DNA of 43,978 nucleotides from an uncultured Clostridium sp. (GCA_947427035.1 CANEGK010000019.1:1-43978); one strand, 5' to 3'; positions 29,646 through 38,303 are shown, counted from the first letter of the stretch. Notes: generated from the letters alone by a model not told the origin. Translations and numbers: made by a program.

Positions 29646-30830
29646 TTAGATTTTGAAAGATGATTTACGCTGTTCCGCGAGATTTATGTCGCGGTCAGAC
29701 TTGTTCGGAGTGATTTCCGGCTTCATCGGTTTGTTCAGCAAACAGTCGTTCCAGTCCTTGAAAGCCTTGGGCGGGAGCCACTGGCCCATACGGTAACGGA
29801 GCGACAGAGCCGAACTGACCTGCGGTATAAGCGAGCGGTCGGTATCGACCTCGATTGACTTACCCTTTGCCTCGACTTTCAGACCCATGTCGGTCTTAGT
29901 GATTTTCAACGGAATGTTTTCCAACAGAGCCATCATGCGCAGACCGTAGATACGTCCGGCAAGGTCATTGTCGAAACAGTCAAAAGCCCGGGCGTTTAGG
30001 AACCGCTCCATAACACCGTTCACCTGTCTGTCGGAGAATGTACCTCCGAGAGAGACAAGAGCGATATTGCTGCCCAACCGGGCGCGGTTCATCTGGTAGA
30101 AAAACATCGCGTCGAAAGCCGATTCAAAGAAAAACACGTTCCTCACAAGACCGTTGTTTCCTCCCGATAGGTAGGCGACCCATGCCGCTGAAGAGGAGTT
30201 GGTGCCGGCAGCCTTCGACTTATAGCCTCCCATTCCACGGATTTCATAACCCTGAACTTTGGAGTCAACCTCCTCGGTATAAGGGAAGCCGATGTTATAT
30301 CCGTCGAAGTTTTCGTTTCTCTTGTCACGGATAAGGGAAATGAACGGAGCCATAGCCTTGACCGTTTCATCGGCAATACCTCTCTGGAAGAATAGTCGTG
30401 GAATCCTGTCAGGATCAACCTGCTTCACCTCATACCGGGAGCTGTCGAAGGTGTGGCTGACCGATGCCGACTTTACGTACTCCCGGTCCTCCTTGTACTC
30501 TGGTTCCGGCATATTGGCGAAGCGGGCCATGACCTTGGCTATCTTCTGCCATTCGTCCTTGCCGGTGACAAAGAACGAATCGAGATTCTCGCGTATGAGA
30601 GTCACGACATCACCCTTGCTGCCGTCACGACGGAAGAAGGTCTGTGCCGCCTTGTCGCGAGGATTGCTCACGATGATGGTGTCACGGCGGTTTGTACCGT
30701 CACCCAACACCAGTTCGATATACTTGCCCACCCCGGCCTTGCGATCGAGACGGTAGCCGAGAGCATAGGCAATGTCATCGATTCCGACACGGGATTTCAA
30801 GTCTTTGAAATTCACTTTGTAATCAGCCAT
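29646..30830 (-). CDS. TOPRIM/primase-like mobilisation protein (DUF3991 type)
   Basis: 394 residues. The N-terminal 110 residues (VGIDDIAYALGYRLDRKAGV, then FFRRDGSKGDVVTLIRENLD) resemble the primase zinc-finger fold but lack Cys ligands. The middle has a TOPRIM domain: Glu in VFFFESAFDAMFFYQM and acidic CFDNDLAGRIYG. Such proteins occur in Bacteroidales conjugative elements and probably act in DNA processing during transfer. It is the last element gene before the prophage end, with its stop 12 nt from the proposed junction. It overlaps no neighbour; the ArdC-like gene starts 7 nt away. Confidence 0.8.
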   Translation of the reverse strand: MADYKVNFKDLKSRVGIDDIAYALGYRLDRKAGVGKYIELVLGDGTNRRDTIIVSNPRDKAAQTFFRRDGSKGDVVTLIRENLDSFFVTGKDEWQKIAKVMARFANMPEPEYKEDREYVKSASVSHTFDSSRYEVKQVDPDRIPRLFFQRGIADETVKAMAPFISLIRDKRNENFDGYNIGFPYTEEVDSKVQGYEIRGMGGYKSKAAGTNSSSAAWVAYLSGGNNGLVRNVFFFESAFDAMFFYQMNRARLGSNIALVSLGGTFSDRQVNGVMERFLNARAFDCFDNDLAGRIYGLRMMALLENIPLKITKTDMGLKVEAKGKSIEVDTDRSLIPQVSSALSLRYRMGQWLPPKAFKDWNDCLLNKPMKPEITPNKSDRDINLAEQRKSSFKI

Positions 30831-30837
30831 AACGGTG

Positions 30838-32178
30838 TCATACGCTTAAAGAATGAGACTTCTCTTTCGACCTGCCTATTCCGGTTATCTCGGACTCATA
30901 ATGTTTTCGGGCCGTCATTACGAGAAAAGCGTCCTTGTCCTTCATGTCGGTGAGCTGGAAATAGGTCGTGGCCGTCGATTTCTCGATGGGCTTCAGACCG
31001 AGGTCAACACCGTCGTAGGTGGCGCGGATGGCATAGTCACCCGAGCGTGTCTTGACAATGGCTGCGTTCTTGAACGGAATCTCTTCATCAGTAAGGGTGA
31101 CAAACGGGTCGTTCTTCGCCAGATACGGCTGTTCGCCGAGTGCGAGACGCTGGGCGTCAACACGGTCGAGAATCATATCGGAAGCCTTGTTGACATCGGC
31201 CATCACCGAGACGATGAATTTCGGCTCCTGCTTCAACGTGGCTATCCACGAATCGAGATACGCCGCCGAATTGTCGGTAATCTTCGGGTCAAACCCCATG
31301 GAATGTGAGATCATGGCTGCTGTCAGTTCAGCCACCAGCTCCTCCTTGGCATATTTCGGGTCGCCGAACTTCCCGCCCATTTCCCGGTTGAGTCTCTCGG
31401 GTGTCATCGTCGAGTGTGTCATCTCGTGGAGCATTGTGGAATAGAACTCCATGCCGTCGCGGTAGACTTCCTCGGGTGTCGAGCCGGTGTTGAACTGGGC
31501 TTTCATCGGGAGCACAACTATATCCCGCGAGGGAGAATAGTAGGCACCGTTCTCGCGCCTGTCGGCCTGAATCGGACAAAGCCATGACTGCTGCTGAATC
31601 ATGCGGTCGAGCGCGGCATGGGCATACATACCCTCCGTGTCACGAAGTTCAGGAACCTTGAACTTGTCAAGAAGTTTCTGAACTCGATCCGGCTGCGCCT
31701 CACGCAGATTCGTCTGGTCGATGTTATAGACAAGGAAAGCCTTCACAAACGGAATGACCTCAAGGTCCTTGCGCTGCTCCTTGTCCATCGAGCGGTACTC
31801 GTCCGAACTGATGCGCCTGCCGTCCTTGTCCTTGACCATCATGTCCCAGTATACAACCGGAAAGGCCTTCTCACCTTTGAGCACATGGGCTTTCAGGTTA
31901 TGTGCCTGCTTGAAAGTGAGATAGACCGGAAGCTCATACCCTTTCTCAGCCGAATACAGTTGCAGGAAGAAGGAGTTGGAGCCGGAATAGTTGCGTCCGC
32001 TGACATTCTGTGGAAGTCCGGCATAGCCGTTGGCTCCGCCGATCCAGCCCTGCTTCCAGTCGGAAGCCTTCATACGCTCCATGCGCTCCACCATCATCTC
32101 GGCGAAACGGTCGAGCGCGGCCTGACTCGCACCCGCCGTCTGCCGGGAATCTGACTTCGGTTTATAACCAGAGGCCAT
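30838..32178 (-). CDS. ArdC-like antirestriction protein (ssDNA-binding plus zincin domain)
   Basis: 446 residues. The N-terminal ArdC/DUF1738-type domain has FAEMMVERMERMKASDWKQG, then GRNYSGSNSFFLQLYSAEKG and YLTFKQAHNLKAHVLKGEKA. The C-terminal domain has YSTMLHEMTHSTMTPERL (HExxH) and YAKEELVAELTAAMISHSMG, giving the third ligand. ArdC proteins bind single-stranded DNA and protect incoming plasmid DNA from restriction. It lies in the leading-type block of the element and shares 17 nt with the upstream small gene. Confidence 0.88.
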   Translation of the reverse strand: MASGYKPKSDSRQTAGASQAALDRFAEMMVERMERMKASDWKQGWIGGANGYAGLPQNVSGRNYSGSNSFFLQLYSAEKGYELPVYLTFKQAHNLKAHVLKGEKAFPVVYWDMMVKDKDGRRISSDEYRSMDKEQRKDLEVIPFVKAFLVYNIDQTNLREAQPDRVQKLLDKFKVPELRDTEGMYAHAALDRMIQQQSWLCPIQADRRENGAYYSPSRDIVVLPMKAQFNTGSTPEEVYRDGMEFYSTMLHEMTHSTMTPERLNREMGGKFGDPKYAKEELVAELTAAMISHSMGFDPKITDNSAAYLDSWIATLKQEPKFIVSVMADVNKASDMILDRVDAQRLALGEQPYLAKNDPFVTLTDEEIPFKNAAIVKTRSGDYAIRATYDGVDLGLKPIEKSTATTYFQLTDMKDKDAFLVMTARKHYESEITGIGRSKEKSHSLSV

Positions 32179-32389
32179 ACTCCTCGTCGTCGATGAGCTG
32201 ACGTTCCATCGCGTCGATTTCGGTCTGCTCGATGTAGAACTCGGCTGAATCGTCGCTCGGGTCGGTGCCGTGGCTGCGGCACCAGTCGAGATAGTCCTGC
32301 GCGATCTCGCCGTTCATCACAAACTGGAGGTGGCCGATGCGTCCCTCCTGAAGAAGCTCGACAAGCTCCTCGTGTTTCATTGCTGACAT
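32162..32389 (-). CDS. Small acidic conserved protein of the conjugative element
   Basis: 75 residues: MSAMKHEELVELLQEGRIGH, a second helix with GEIAQDYLDWCRSHG, then acidic EIDAMERQLIDDEEYG. It overlaps the ArdC-like gene by 17 nt and is probably translationally coupled. Similar small genes are linked to ArdC-like genes in Bacteroidales elements. No known function. Confidence 0.6.
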   Translation of the reverse strand: MSAMKHEELVELLQEGRIGHLQFVMNGEIAQDYLDWCRSHGTDPSDDSAEFYIEQTEIDAMERQLIDDEEYGLWL

Positions 32390-32434
32390 ATTCTGTTTCT
32401 GATTTATCGGATTAAAAATGTTGGAATGGCCGGA

Positions 32435-33673
32435 TTACATTTTCATTGACTGGGATTTCTCCATGCTCATTACCGGACCGTTGAGCATGGTCTTTATATC
32501 CTCGCCGAGATACTTGGCGGCTATCTGCTCGCGGCTGGCGGTCTTGGTCTTGAACAAGGCGAATCCGTCGTCGAACGAGATTTCCTTCTTGTCGGTGCGC
32601 CCGTGCTCGCCGAGGTCGGCCGACACCTTCCACTTGTTGTCGGAGCGGTCTTTGGCGATACGTACAGCCGAAGCCTCCACGCCCTCGGGCAGACGGAACT
32701 GCTGGTAGTGGCTCGGCAGGTGCAGACGCTCGCCGAAGTTCTTCTCGACAAGCTCACCCGGAGTCTTCACGCGGTCGAAGTATGCGTTGAGATCCTGGCG
32801 CGAGGCGACGGTTGACATTTTCTGTCCATCCACTTCGGCGTAGAACTTGTAGCGGCCGAAGTCGGGGCGCTGTTCGTCCTTCTCCTTGTAGACGTTGAAC
32901 TTATCGACTGTCAGCGGTCGCTGCTCGGGACCGGACACCACGTTGGCGACTTGGAACGCCACGTCCGGCACACGCTGCATGAGCTTGGTGGGATAGTAGC
33001 GTTCCATGAGCTGTAGCACAGTCATCTCCTTCTTCTGATAGGCGGCGAGGTCGGAGGAATCCATCTTCTGGGGTTTGAGCTGCTCGCCGTTGATTTTGGC
33101 GGTGAAGTACCAGTCCTCCGGGTTGGTCTTGCTCTGGTAGGCGTGGCCGTGTGTCACCTTGTCGCCGTTGACTGTAACCATCTGAGGCTCGCGTGGCTTG
33201 CGCTCGGCTTTTGCCTCCTGGCCCTGTTCCGATTTGGTTTCAGTCTTGACCTCGGTTTTCTTTTCTTCGGCAGGTTTGTCAGCCTTCACGGACTTGACAG
33301 GCTCTTCCTGCGCGGCCTGTTCTTTCTTCTTTCTTGGCATGTCTGCTTCGTTTGTTGATTGTGATTTCTCTTTCTCAATTTCCTGCGGCTTTTCGAGCTG
33401 CTCGCAGATGACAATCCTCATTCCGGCCCGGACGAGTTTCGGCAGATAGGTGTCGATGGCATGGTGCGGAAACTCAACACTCCGGACCTCCTTCCCGTCC
33501 ACCATTTTCTCCCTGGTCTCGATGTCAAGAATGGTCGAGGCCTTGACAGCATCCTCCTTGAACGACTGATATGTGTCGCCAATCCGGAACAGCAGCAGGG
33601 CGTCGGGATGCTTCTCCTTTATTTTTGCGAACTGCTCGAGAATGCCGTCGGTGTTTTCAGACTTTCGCTTCAT
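32435..33673 (-). CDS. MutS-domain-I-like protein with DUF3945-type C-terminus
   Basis: 412 residues. Residues 1-100 match MutS domain I: KEKHPDALLLFRIGDTYQSF, then EDAVKASTILDIETREKMVD, HHAIDTYLPKLVRAGMRIVI and CEQLEKPQEI. A Lys/Glu-rich linker (about 105-165) follows, then repeats of the DUF3945/DUF4099 kind (VNGDKVTHGHAYQSK, later PEGVEASAVRIAKDR). The ATPase domains of MutS are absent. It may bind DNA without repair activity. Its stop lies 45 nt from the next gene, which starts at 32389. Confidence 0.7.
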   Translation of the reverse strand: MKRKSENTDGILEQFAKIKEKHPDALLLFRIGDTYQSFKEDAVKASTILDIETREKMVDGKEVRSVEFPHHAIDTYLPKLVRAGMRIVICEQLEKPQEIEKEKSQSTNEADMPRKKKEQAAQEEPVKSVKADKPAEEKKTEVKTETKSEQGQEAKAERKPREPQMVTVNGDKVTHGHAYQSKTNPEDWYFTAKINGEQLKPQKMDSSDLAAYQKKEMTVLQLMERYYPTKLMQRVPDVAFQVANVVSGPEQRPLTVDKFNVYKEKDEQRPDFGRYKFYAEVDGQKMSTVASRQDLNAYFDRVKTPGELVEKNFGERLHLPSHYQQFRLPEGVEASAVRIAKDRSDNKWKVSADLGEHGRTDKKEISFDDGFALFKTKTASREQIAAKYLGEDIKTMLNGPVMSMEKSQSMKM

Positions 33674-33675
33674 GG

Positions 33676-34461
33676 CTACATCTTCATTCCGGAATTTCGG
33701 TCACGCTTCCGGTCGGAATCGAGATTGATGGCGCGTTCCATTGACTGACGATCGACAACCTGCTTGTACTCCCATGCATTCTTGTCGGTCTGAACAAGTC
33801 CGATATATTCGGGATGTAGCTCGTCGTAGCGGAGTTTCTGCTGTCGTTCCCATTCATTCATGTCGCCCTTGACCACGCGGAAGCCCTGCGGCTCTTTCAG
33901 GTCGATACCCACGGTGACTTTCTCACCGCCGACATTCAGCTCGGCAGGCTTGCCGTCGCGCACCTGTTGCTTCTGCTGGGTGCCAAGCTCGATGTCGTTT
34001 ACCTTCTCCATATCCTTGATGCGTTGCTCGACTTTGAGGTCGTTGACCTTGCGTTGGATTATGGACTTCGTTTCCGGATCGAGCTGGAGATAATGTTGGG
34101 TCTTCTCTCCGTTGATGTCGATTGCTTTCTGAAGCACATCACCCTTGCGGAGACGTTCTGCCTCGTTTGTGGTGAGTCTCAGCTCGCGCACCTTCTCCTC
34201 GTCGAGTGCTTTTCTCACAGGATAGGCGATGAGGACGGCCTGGCCCGTCTGGTCGAGCGCCATCTGCAATTTCAGCGGCAACGTTATCACGTTCCCGTTT
34301 CGGGCAGTTATGGAGACCTGCATCAGAGGGGTCACTTCGCCGTCAACGAGCTTCTGGCGGAACTCCTGCGGCAATCTGTCCGCTTTCTCACGGTCGATGC
34401 CGAGGAGAGCCAGTTTCTCGTAAGGAAGCTGAGTCTGTTGATTTCTGTTGTCTATTTCCAT
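33676..34461 (-). CDS. DUF4099/DUF3945-like element protein
   Basis: 261 residues. The N-terminus PYEKLALLGIDREKADRLPQ is followed by ARNGNVITLPLKLQMALDQT, a pattern of DUF4099 proteins in Bacteroidales elements; the C-terminal part is DUF3945-like (IIQRKVNDLKVEQRIKDMEK). It ends 3 nt before the MutS-I gene, so these are one operon. A role in DNA processing or structural support is possible but not shown. Confidence 0.7.
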   Translation of the reverse strand: MEIDNRNQQTQLPYEKLALLGIDREKADRLPQEFRQKLVDGEVTPLMQVSITARNGNVITLPLKLQMALDQTGQAVLIAYPVRKALDEEKVRELRLTTNEAERLRKGDVLQKAIDINGEKTQHYLQLDPETKSIIQRKVNDLKVEQRIKDMEKVNDIELGTQQKQQVRDGKPAELNVGGEKVTVGIDLKEPQGFRVVKGDMNEWERQQKLRYDELHPEYIGLVQTDKNAWEYKQVVDRQSMERAINLDSDRKRDRNSGMKM

Positions 34462-34480
34462 TCGGTAGATATTGGTGGAT

Positions 34481-34488
34481 TAAATTTG
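34481..34488 (+). promoter_or_regulatory. -7 element TAAATTTG before the glucosaminidase gene
   Basis: TAAATTTG at 34481-34488, 56 bp before ATG 34545, in the divergent gap between the two operons. No good -33 TTG is found at 19-21 nt. Confidence 0.35.
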
Positions 34489-34544
34489 CGATGCGAACCG
34501 CTTGAACACCACAAAATTATTTTCACTTCAACCCGCAAAAAGAA

Positions 34545-35213
34545 ATGCACAACACTATTATCGCCATATTCCTGCTGCTGACCTTCACGGTCAATACGCA
34601 GGCGCAGTTTAACACAATCAGTTCAGACGGCAATTTCGGACGCGAAATCGCCGCCACAAATATGCAAACCGTTAATAATAAGGAGACAAAAGAAGAAAAA
34701 GAGACTTCGGGAACTGATTATACCTCCAAATCCGACTCAATCACGGCTACAACACCGTCTGAGCCATCTGACCGAAAACGGAACGTGAACAAGTACGGCG
34801 CCAAACCATCCTCAAATTCCTCCGGCCACACATTATATAATAGGTGTGAATCCAACAGGTATCAATCCGACTCCATGGCAAATCTGCCGGAGCTGACCAT
34901 TCCCAATCTCCTCACGGAGATAAAGCGCAACGGCATCCGGCATCCTAAGATAGTATTGGCACAGGCAATACTGGAGACAGGCTGGTTCCGCTCGTCCGTC
35001 TGCCGCAACAAGCACAATCTCTTCGGTCTGACTAATCCACGCACCAAGACCTACTACGAGTTCAGCCACTGGACCGAGAGCGTCCGCGCTTACTATACGA
35101 AAGTCCAGTACCGCTATAAGGGAGGCGACTATCTCCGCTGGCTCCGCGACATCGGCTATGCCGAAGACCCCGGCTATATCCGCGCCATCATCAAGGTGCT
35201 GAAACAGCTGTAA
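34545..35213 (+). CDS. Secreted glucosaminidase (FlgJ-like domain)
   Basis: 222 residues. Signal-like start NTIIAIFLLLTFTVNTQAQF, then a low-complexity Ser/Thr/Lys/Glu segment to about residue 100, then a glucosaminidase domain: PELTIPNLLTEIKRNG, IVLAQAILETGWFRSSVC, NKHNLFGLTNPRTK, YYTKVQYRYKGGDYL and GYAEDPGYIRAIIKVLKQL. The Glu in AILETGW is the usual catalytic residue. Such enzymes open local peptidoglycan for the transfer apparatus. It is a single gene with divergent orientation to the mobilisation operon. Confidence 0.85.
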   Translation: MHNTIIAIFLLLTFTVNTQAQFNTISSDGNFGREIAATNMQTVNNKETKEEKETSGTDYTSKSDSITATTPSEPSDRKRNVNKYGAKPSSNSSGHTLYNRCESNRYQSDSMANLPELTIPNLLTEIKRNGIRHPKIVLAQAILETGWFRSSVCRNKHNLFGLTNPRTKTYYEFSHWTESVRAYYTKVQYRYKGGDYLRWLRDIGYAEDPGYIRAIIKVLKQL

Positions 35214-35240
35214 GTGCTTCATCATCTCGCCTATTTTCAC

Positions 35241-35248
35241 TAAATTTG
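35241..35248 (+). promoter_or_regulatory. -7 element TAAATTTG before the PUA-like gene
   Basis: TAAATTTG at 35241-35248, 51 bp upstream of ATG 35300. The -33 is not clear. Confidence 0.35.
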
Positions 35249-35299
35249 CACTACGGATATAAAACGCAACTATAACAGCAGCAATTAAGTGAAGTTTAT

Positions 35300-35932
35300 A
35301 TGGCATATTATACTGTTTATTGGCCCCAGGACTGGTTGGACGAACTAAATAAAGCAGATGACAACGGACCTATAAAAGTAGTGTTCGGCATCATCCACTC
35401 AAGGATGCCGTCAATTGCATCGATAAAAGAGGGTGATGTCGTATTTCCGGTCTCATTGCTCGACAGACATCTCTACATAATGACACGACTGGAAGTGACT
35501 CATAAGGAGAGGGCTTTTGATTATTGCGTAAGAGAACTTGGTGATTATTACAGGTCTCTTATTCCTGAAGGCGTTGTCGTTAAGACATCCGACACATTCT
35601 TTTGCGCAAAAGACGCTTCTTATAAAAGTCTCCTGAGTGTGCCCGAGAATCTCACGATGATTATTCCCGCAGACAAACCTCATTGCAAGCATCAGGAACC
35701 GTTTAATTGCTGTGCCGAATGGGCAGTATGGGGAGAGAATGGTAGCGTTATCAAACCACGCCTCGTTCCTGATGAGCTTGTGCCACTTCTTCGGTTCGGC
35801 TATCCTAAGAGTAAAGAGAAGCCATTGCGAATCAATTCAAAAGGAGTCGTTTTGGCTCAAAGCATAGCTGCAACCCGGCGTTTGTCGGAGGAATCCGCGA
35901 TGATTTTTGAAGGGCTCTTTGAGAACGGCTAA
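35300..35932 (+). CDS. Unknown cargo protein with PUA-like N-terminus
   Basis: 210 residues. The first 90 residues (YYTVYWPQDWLDELNKADDN, then EGDVVFPVSLLDRHLYIMTR) have a beta-strand layout similar to PUA/EVE-like domains, though the match is weak. A Cys pair near residue 130 (CKHQEPFNCCAEWAV) may bind a metal. The end is helical. It is the first of a plus-strand cargo block. I do not assign a function. Confidence 0.55.
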   Translation: MAYYTVYWPQDWLDELNKADDNGPIKVVFGIIHSRMPSIASIKEGDVVFPVSLLDRHLYIMTRLEVTHKERAFDYCVRELGDYYRSLIPEGVVVKTSDTFFCAKDASYKSLLSVPENLTMIIPADKPHCKHQEPFNCCAEWAVWGENGSVIKPRLVPDELVPLLRFGYPKSKEKPLRINSKGVVLAQSIAATRRLSEESAMIFEGLFENG

Positions 35933-35955
35933 ATTCGTTTAATCACGGGTGAATC

Positions 35956-36414
35956 ATGCTTCCTACGTTTACTATAAGAAAAGTTGAATATGACAAGCGG
36001 GATTTCATGGACTTGTTGCTCATTGGCGATGAATCGGAAGATATGATAATGAGGTATCTCGACCGGGGTAGCCTTTATGTCGGTTCGATTGACAATAAAG
36101 ATGTGGCAGTTATTGTGACGGTTGAGAATAACGACGGCTCTGTTGAGATAAAGAATCTGGCGGTTGCTGCCGCTTACCGTCGCAAAGGTATAGGCCGGAA
36201 GATGCTCGAATATGTGGAGAAAGTGTATCCCGACAGGAAAATAATCCTCGGTACCGGGGAAACACCCTCGACACTTCGTTTCTACCGGTCTTGCGGCTAT
36301 CTGTACTCACATAGAATCCCCAATTTCTTCACTGACAACTATCCCAATCCTATTGTTGAGGAAGGTGTCACTATCAGGGATATGATTTATCTCTTCAAAA
36401 AATCAGACCAATAA
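35956..36414 (+). CDS. GNAT acetyltransferase
   Basis: 152 residues. Motif A is plain: IKNLAVAAAYRRKGIGRKML, with the Arg/Gly acetyl-CoA loop, and motif B ILGTGETPSTLRFYRSCGYL. The end holds DMIYLFKK. Substrate unknown; similar N-acetyltransferases are frequent element cargo. It starts 23 nt after the preceding gene. The first residues MLPTFTIRKVEYDKRDFMDL are typical. Confidence 0.85.
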   Translation: MLPTFTIRKVEYDKRDFMDLLLIGDESEDMIMRYLDRGSLYVGSIDNKDVAVIVTVENNDGSVEIKNLAVAAAYRRKGIGRKMLEYVEKVYPDRKIILGTGETPSTLRFYRSCGYLYSHRIPNFFTDNYPNPIVEEGVTIRDMIYLFKKSDQ

Positions 36415-36425
36415 CAAAATGTAGT

Positions 36426-36995
36426 ATGACTCCGGTAAATATTCTCTGTATATGTAGACGCGAGGACTTCCGCAGATGGCTAATAGACAACCATCAGACC
36501 GAAAAGGAATGCTGGGTTGCCGTTAAACGTGGTAAGACACCGCCGGTTGATGCCTTGTGGTATCTCGATGCCGTAGAAGAAGCTTTATGCTTCGGCTGGA
36601 TAGATTCCACGGTCAAGAATGTTGATGGAGTTACTTTGCAGCGTTTCGGTCCTCGTACGAAGAACGGACGCTGGACGGAACTCAACAAGGAGCGTTGCCG
36701 CCGCCTCGAAAAATTCGGCATGATGACAGAGAAAGGTCGCACCGCATGTCCTGACCTCGATGCTGAATTTGTAATTGAACCTGACATTATCACAGAATTT
36801 GAAGCCAATCCTGTTGCATGGTCAAACTTCCGTTCATTCCCATCCTTGTACCAACGTGTAAGAATCGACAATATCCAGGCGAAAAAGTCGGACAAAAAAC
36901 TGTTTTCTTCCCGACTTACAAAACTTATTGAGGCAAGCGGGCGAGGCGAAATGATTGGAGACTGGCATGATTGCGGTCGACTGCTTGATTACTGA
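36426..36995 (+). CDS. YdeI/OmpD-associated-like protein
   Basis: 189 residues. DFRRWLIDNHQTEKECWVAV, then VDALWYLDAVEEALCFGWID, LQRFGPRTKNGRWTELNKER and WSNFRSFPSLYQRVRIDNIQ are characteristic of the YdeI-like family, which has been linked to tolerance of membrane-active peptides. The specific role here is unknown. The gene is 11 nt after the GNAT gene and appears co-transcribed. Confidence 0.8.
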   Translation: MTPVNILCICRREDFRRWLIDNHQTEKECWVAVKRGKTPPVDALWYLDAVEEALCFGWIDSTVKNVDGVTLQRFGPRTKNGRWTELNKERCRRLEKFGMMTEKGRTACPDLDAEFVIEPDIITEFEANPVAWSNFRSFPSLYQRVRIDNIQAKKSDKKLFSSRLTKLIEASGRGEMIGDWHDCGRLLDY

Positions 36996-37107
36996 GACTC
37001 GGATTCAATGGCGAAATATCATACCCAAAAGTGTAATTCTTTATATTCCGTCTGTTCGGAAATGAAAAACTACCCTTTTGGGTGATGACAAAGTTTTTCG
37101 TTGGATG

Positions 37108-37115
37108 TAATTTTG
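37108..37115 (+). promoter_or_regulatory. -7 element TAATTTTG before the 37141 gene
   Basis: TAATTTTG at 37108-37115, 25 bp before ATG 37141. Upstream, ACCCAAAAG and CTTTTGGGT (about 37023 and 37074) form an inverted repeat that may be the terminator of the YdeI-like operon or an operator. Confidence 0.35.
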
Positions 37116-37140
37116 CATCAGAAATCAAAACTTATATCCA

Positions 37141-37725
37141 ATGACAGAAAAAGAAACTTGTTTGGAAGCCGAGACCTCGATGGTCTCTACCTATCATAGA
37201 ATAGGCATATTTCAGAATCAATTCACAAAAGTTCTCCACGACGGCATATCGAGAATCGGACTGCCGGAAGTTAGGGCAATAACCACTCCGAAAGAAATAG
37301 AGAACTATCAGTGTGATATAGTCCTATTGGCCGATGATGACACTTCCATGTGGCAGGAGGTCTATGAAATGTGTGAGTACCTCAATATTCCGGTGATGTT
37401 CATTTTCAACTTCGGTATCGGAAGCTGTGTGACAATAACAGATCCGCGAGGTGTAAAGCCTGATTTCATATACAACAGTCGTGGCGACGAGCCTTGGAAA
37501 TGGATGCTCGATTACACAAGAGGGCACAACGCATTCTTCAACGTGACGAACCATGGTTGGCTCGATTCCGCAGAAGAGTGGCTGGAGAATGTAAGTGTCA
37601 AAAATTCAGTCGGAATATATGCCCAGACTATGGCGGCGATACATATGCTGACGGCGATGGCGCATGGCGTTGATGTAAACCGCTATCCCAGATTTTATCT
37701 GCTTTCGATGGTAAATCAGCATTGA
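37141..37725 (+). CDS. Unknown cargo protein with Rossmann-like segment
   Basis: 194 residues. A segment CDIVLLADDDTSMWQEVYEM followed by LNIPVMFIFNFGIGSCVTIT resembles the nucleotide-binding or partner face of ThiF/E1-like proteins ('D.v....D......lnd.c...ipli'), but no catalytic Cys-containing loop is visible. The C-terminus (IYAQTMAAIHMLTAMAHGVD) is helical. It may be a partial or divergent ThiF-like protein. The function is not assigned. Confidence 0.5.
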   Translation: MTEKETCLEAETSMVSTYHRIGIFQNQFTKVLHDGISRIGLPEVRAITTPKEIENYQCDIVLLADDDTSMWQEVYEMCEYLNIPVMFIFNFGIGSCVTITDPRGVKPDFIYNSRGDEPWKWMLDYTRGHNAFFNVTNHGWLDSAEEWLENVSVKNSVGIYAQTMAAIHMLTAMAHGVDVNRYPRFYLLSMVNQH

Positions 37726-37734
37726 CCAGCAGAC

Positions 37735-37810
37735 GCAAAAAAGAGGAAAGGCTTCCACATTTCTCACAACGCGGGCATAAGCCCGTTCATTAGATGTTTT
37801 CCTTTCCTCT
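37735..37810 (-). terminator. Nested hairpin with minus-strand U-tract
   Basis: AGAGGAAAGG (37742-37751) pairs with CCTTTCCTCT (37801-37810); an inner CGGGC/GCCCG lies near 37771-37784. An A-run just upstream on plus gives U6 on minus, so it would end minus-strand transcripts from the TraX side. In the rest of 37726-37970 I see only the promoter below and a doubtful TTG-start ORF (37810-37917). Confidence 0.45.
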
Positions 37811-37896
37811 TGCCTGCTGTCTATCAGCCTTGGTTTACCAGTGGCACCTTTACGATTACAGGTGCTGTTATAACGGTTCTTTTCATCCTATGGTTG

Positions 37897-37927
37897 TTGC
37901 ATCGTCTTGATTTTTAATATAATTTTG
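37897..37927 (+). promoter_or_regulatory. Promoter of the coiled-coil gene
   Basis: TTG (37897-37899), 20 nt, TAATTTTG (37920-37927) match the Bacteroidetes consensus. ATG 37971 lies 44 nt downstream. Confidence 0.5.
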
Positions 37928-37970
37928 TATTCACAATCGGAATATTCCGGCAAAACCCTTAATTTTTAAT

Positions 37971-38303
37971 ATGGAAATTCATCCAACAGATGTAGTTTCG
38001 GGAGCAATGTACCTGAAACTGCTAAACGGTTATAAGGATTATGACCGCAAACAGAAAGAGATAATCCAAGAACAACAGAAACGCATTGAGTTTCTTGAAT
38101 GGCAGGTGGAGGATCTTCGTGCTGAAATCGAGGAGTCCGAAATCAAATCACACGAAAAACTTCTGACCAAACTGCATAACCAGAGAGTAGGACTCAAAGC
38201 CTATATGGAGGTGATTTCAAAACTCCGAAAGGATGTCGAAACTCTAACATGCAGGAATGTCCAACTTACGATGGAACTTCAGAGGCTAAAGGAAGGAGTA
38301 TAA
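37971..38303 (+). CDS. Coiled-coil protein
   Basis: 110 residues, almost entirely helical: QKEIIQEQQKRIEFLEWQVE, then DLRAEIEESEIKSHEKLLTK and VISKLRKDVETLTCRNVQLT. No signal or membrane segment is visible. It has a promoter at 37897-37927 and faces the TraX gene tail to tail. It may be a structural or regulatory partner. Unknown function. Confidence 0.6.
   Translation: MEIHPTDVVSGAMYLKLLNGYKDYDRKQKEIIQEQQKRIEFLEWQVEDLRAEIEESEIKSHEKLLTKLHNQRVGLKAYMEVISKLRKDVETLTCRNVQLTMELQRLKEGV

Noticed and set aside
37810..37917. 35-codon hydrophobic ORF starting at TTG
   Set aside because: No ATG. It lies in a terminator hairpin and promoter region, and the hydrophobicity may follow from T-rich DNA.
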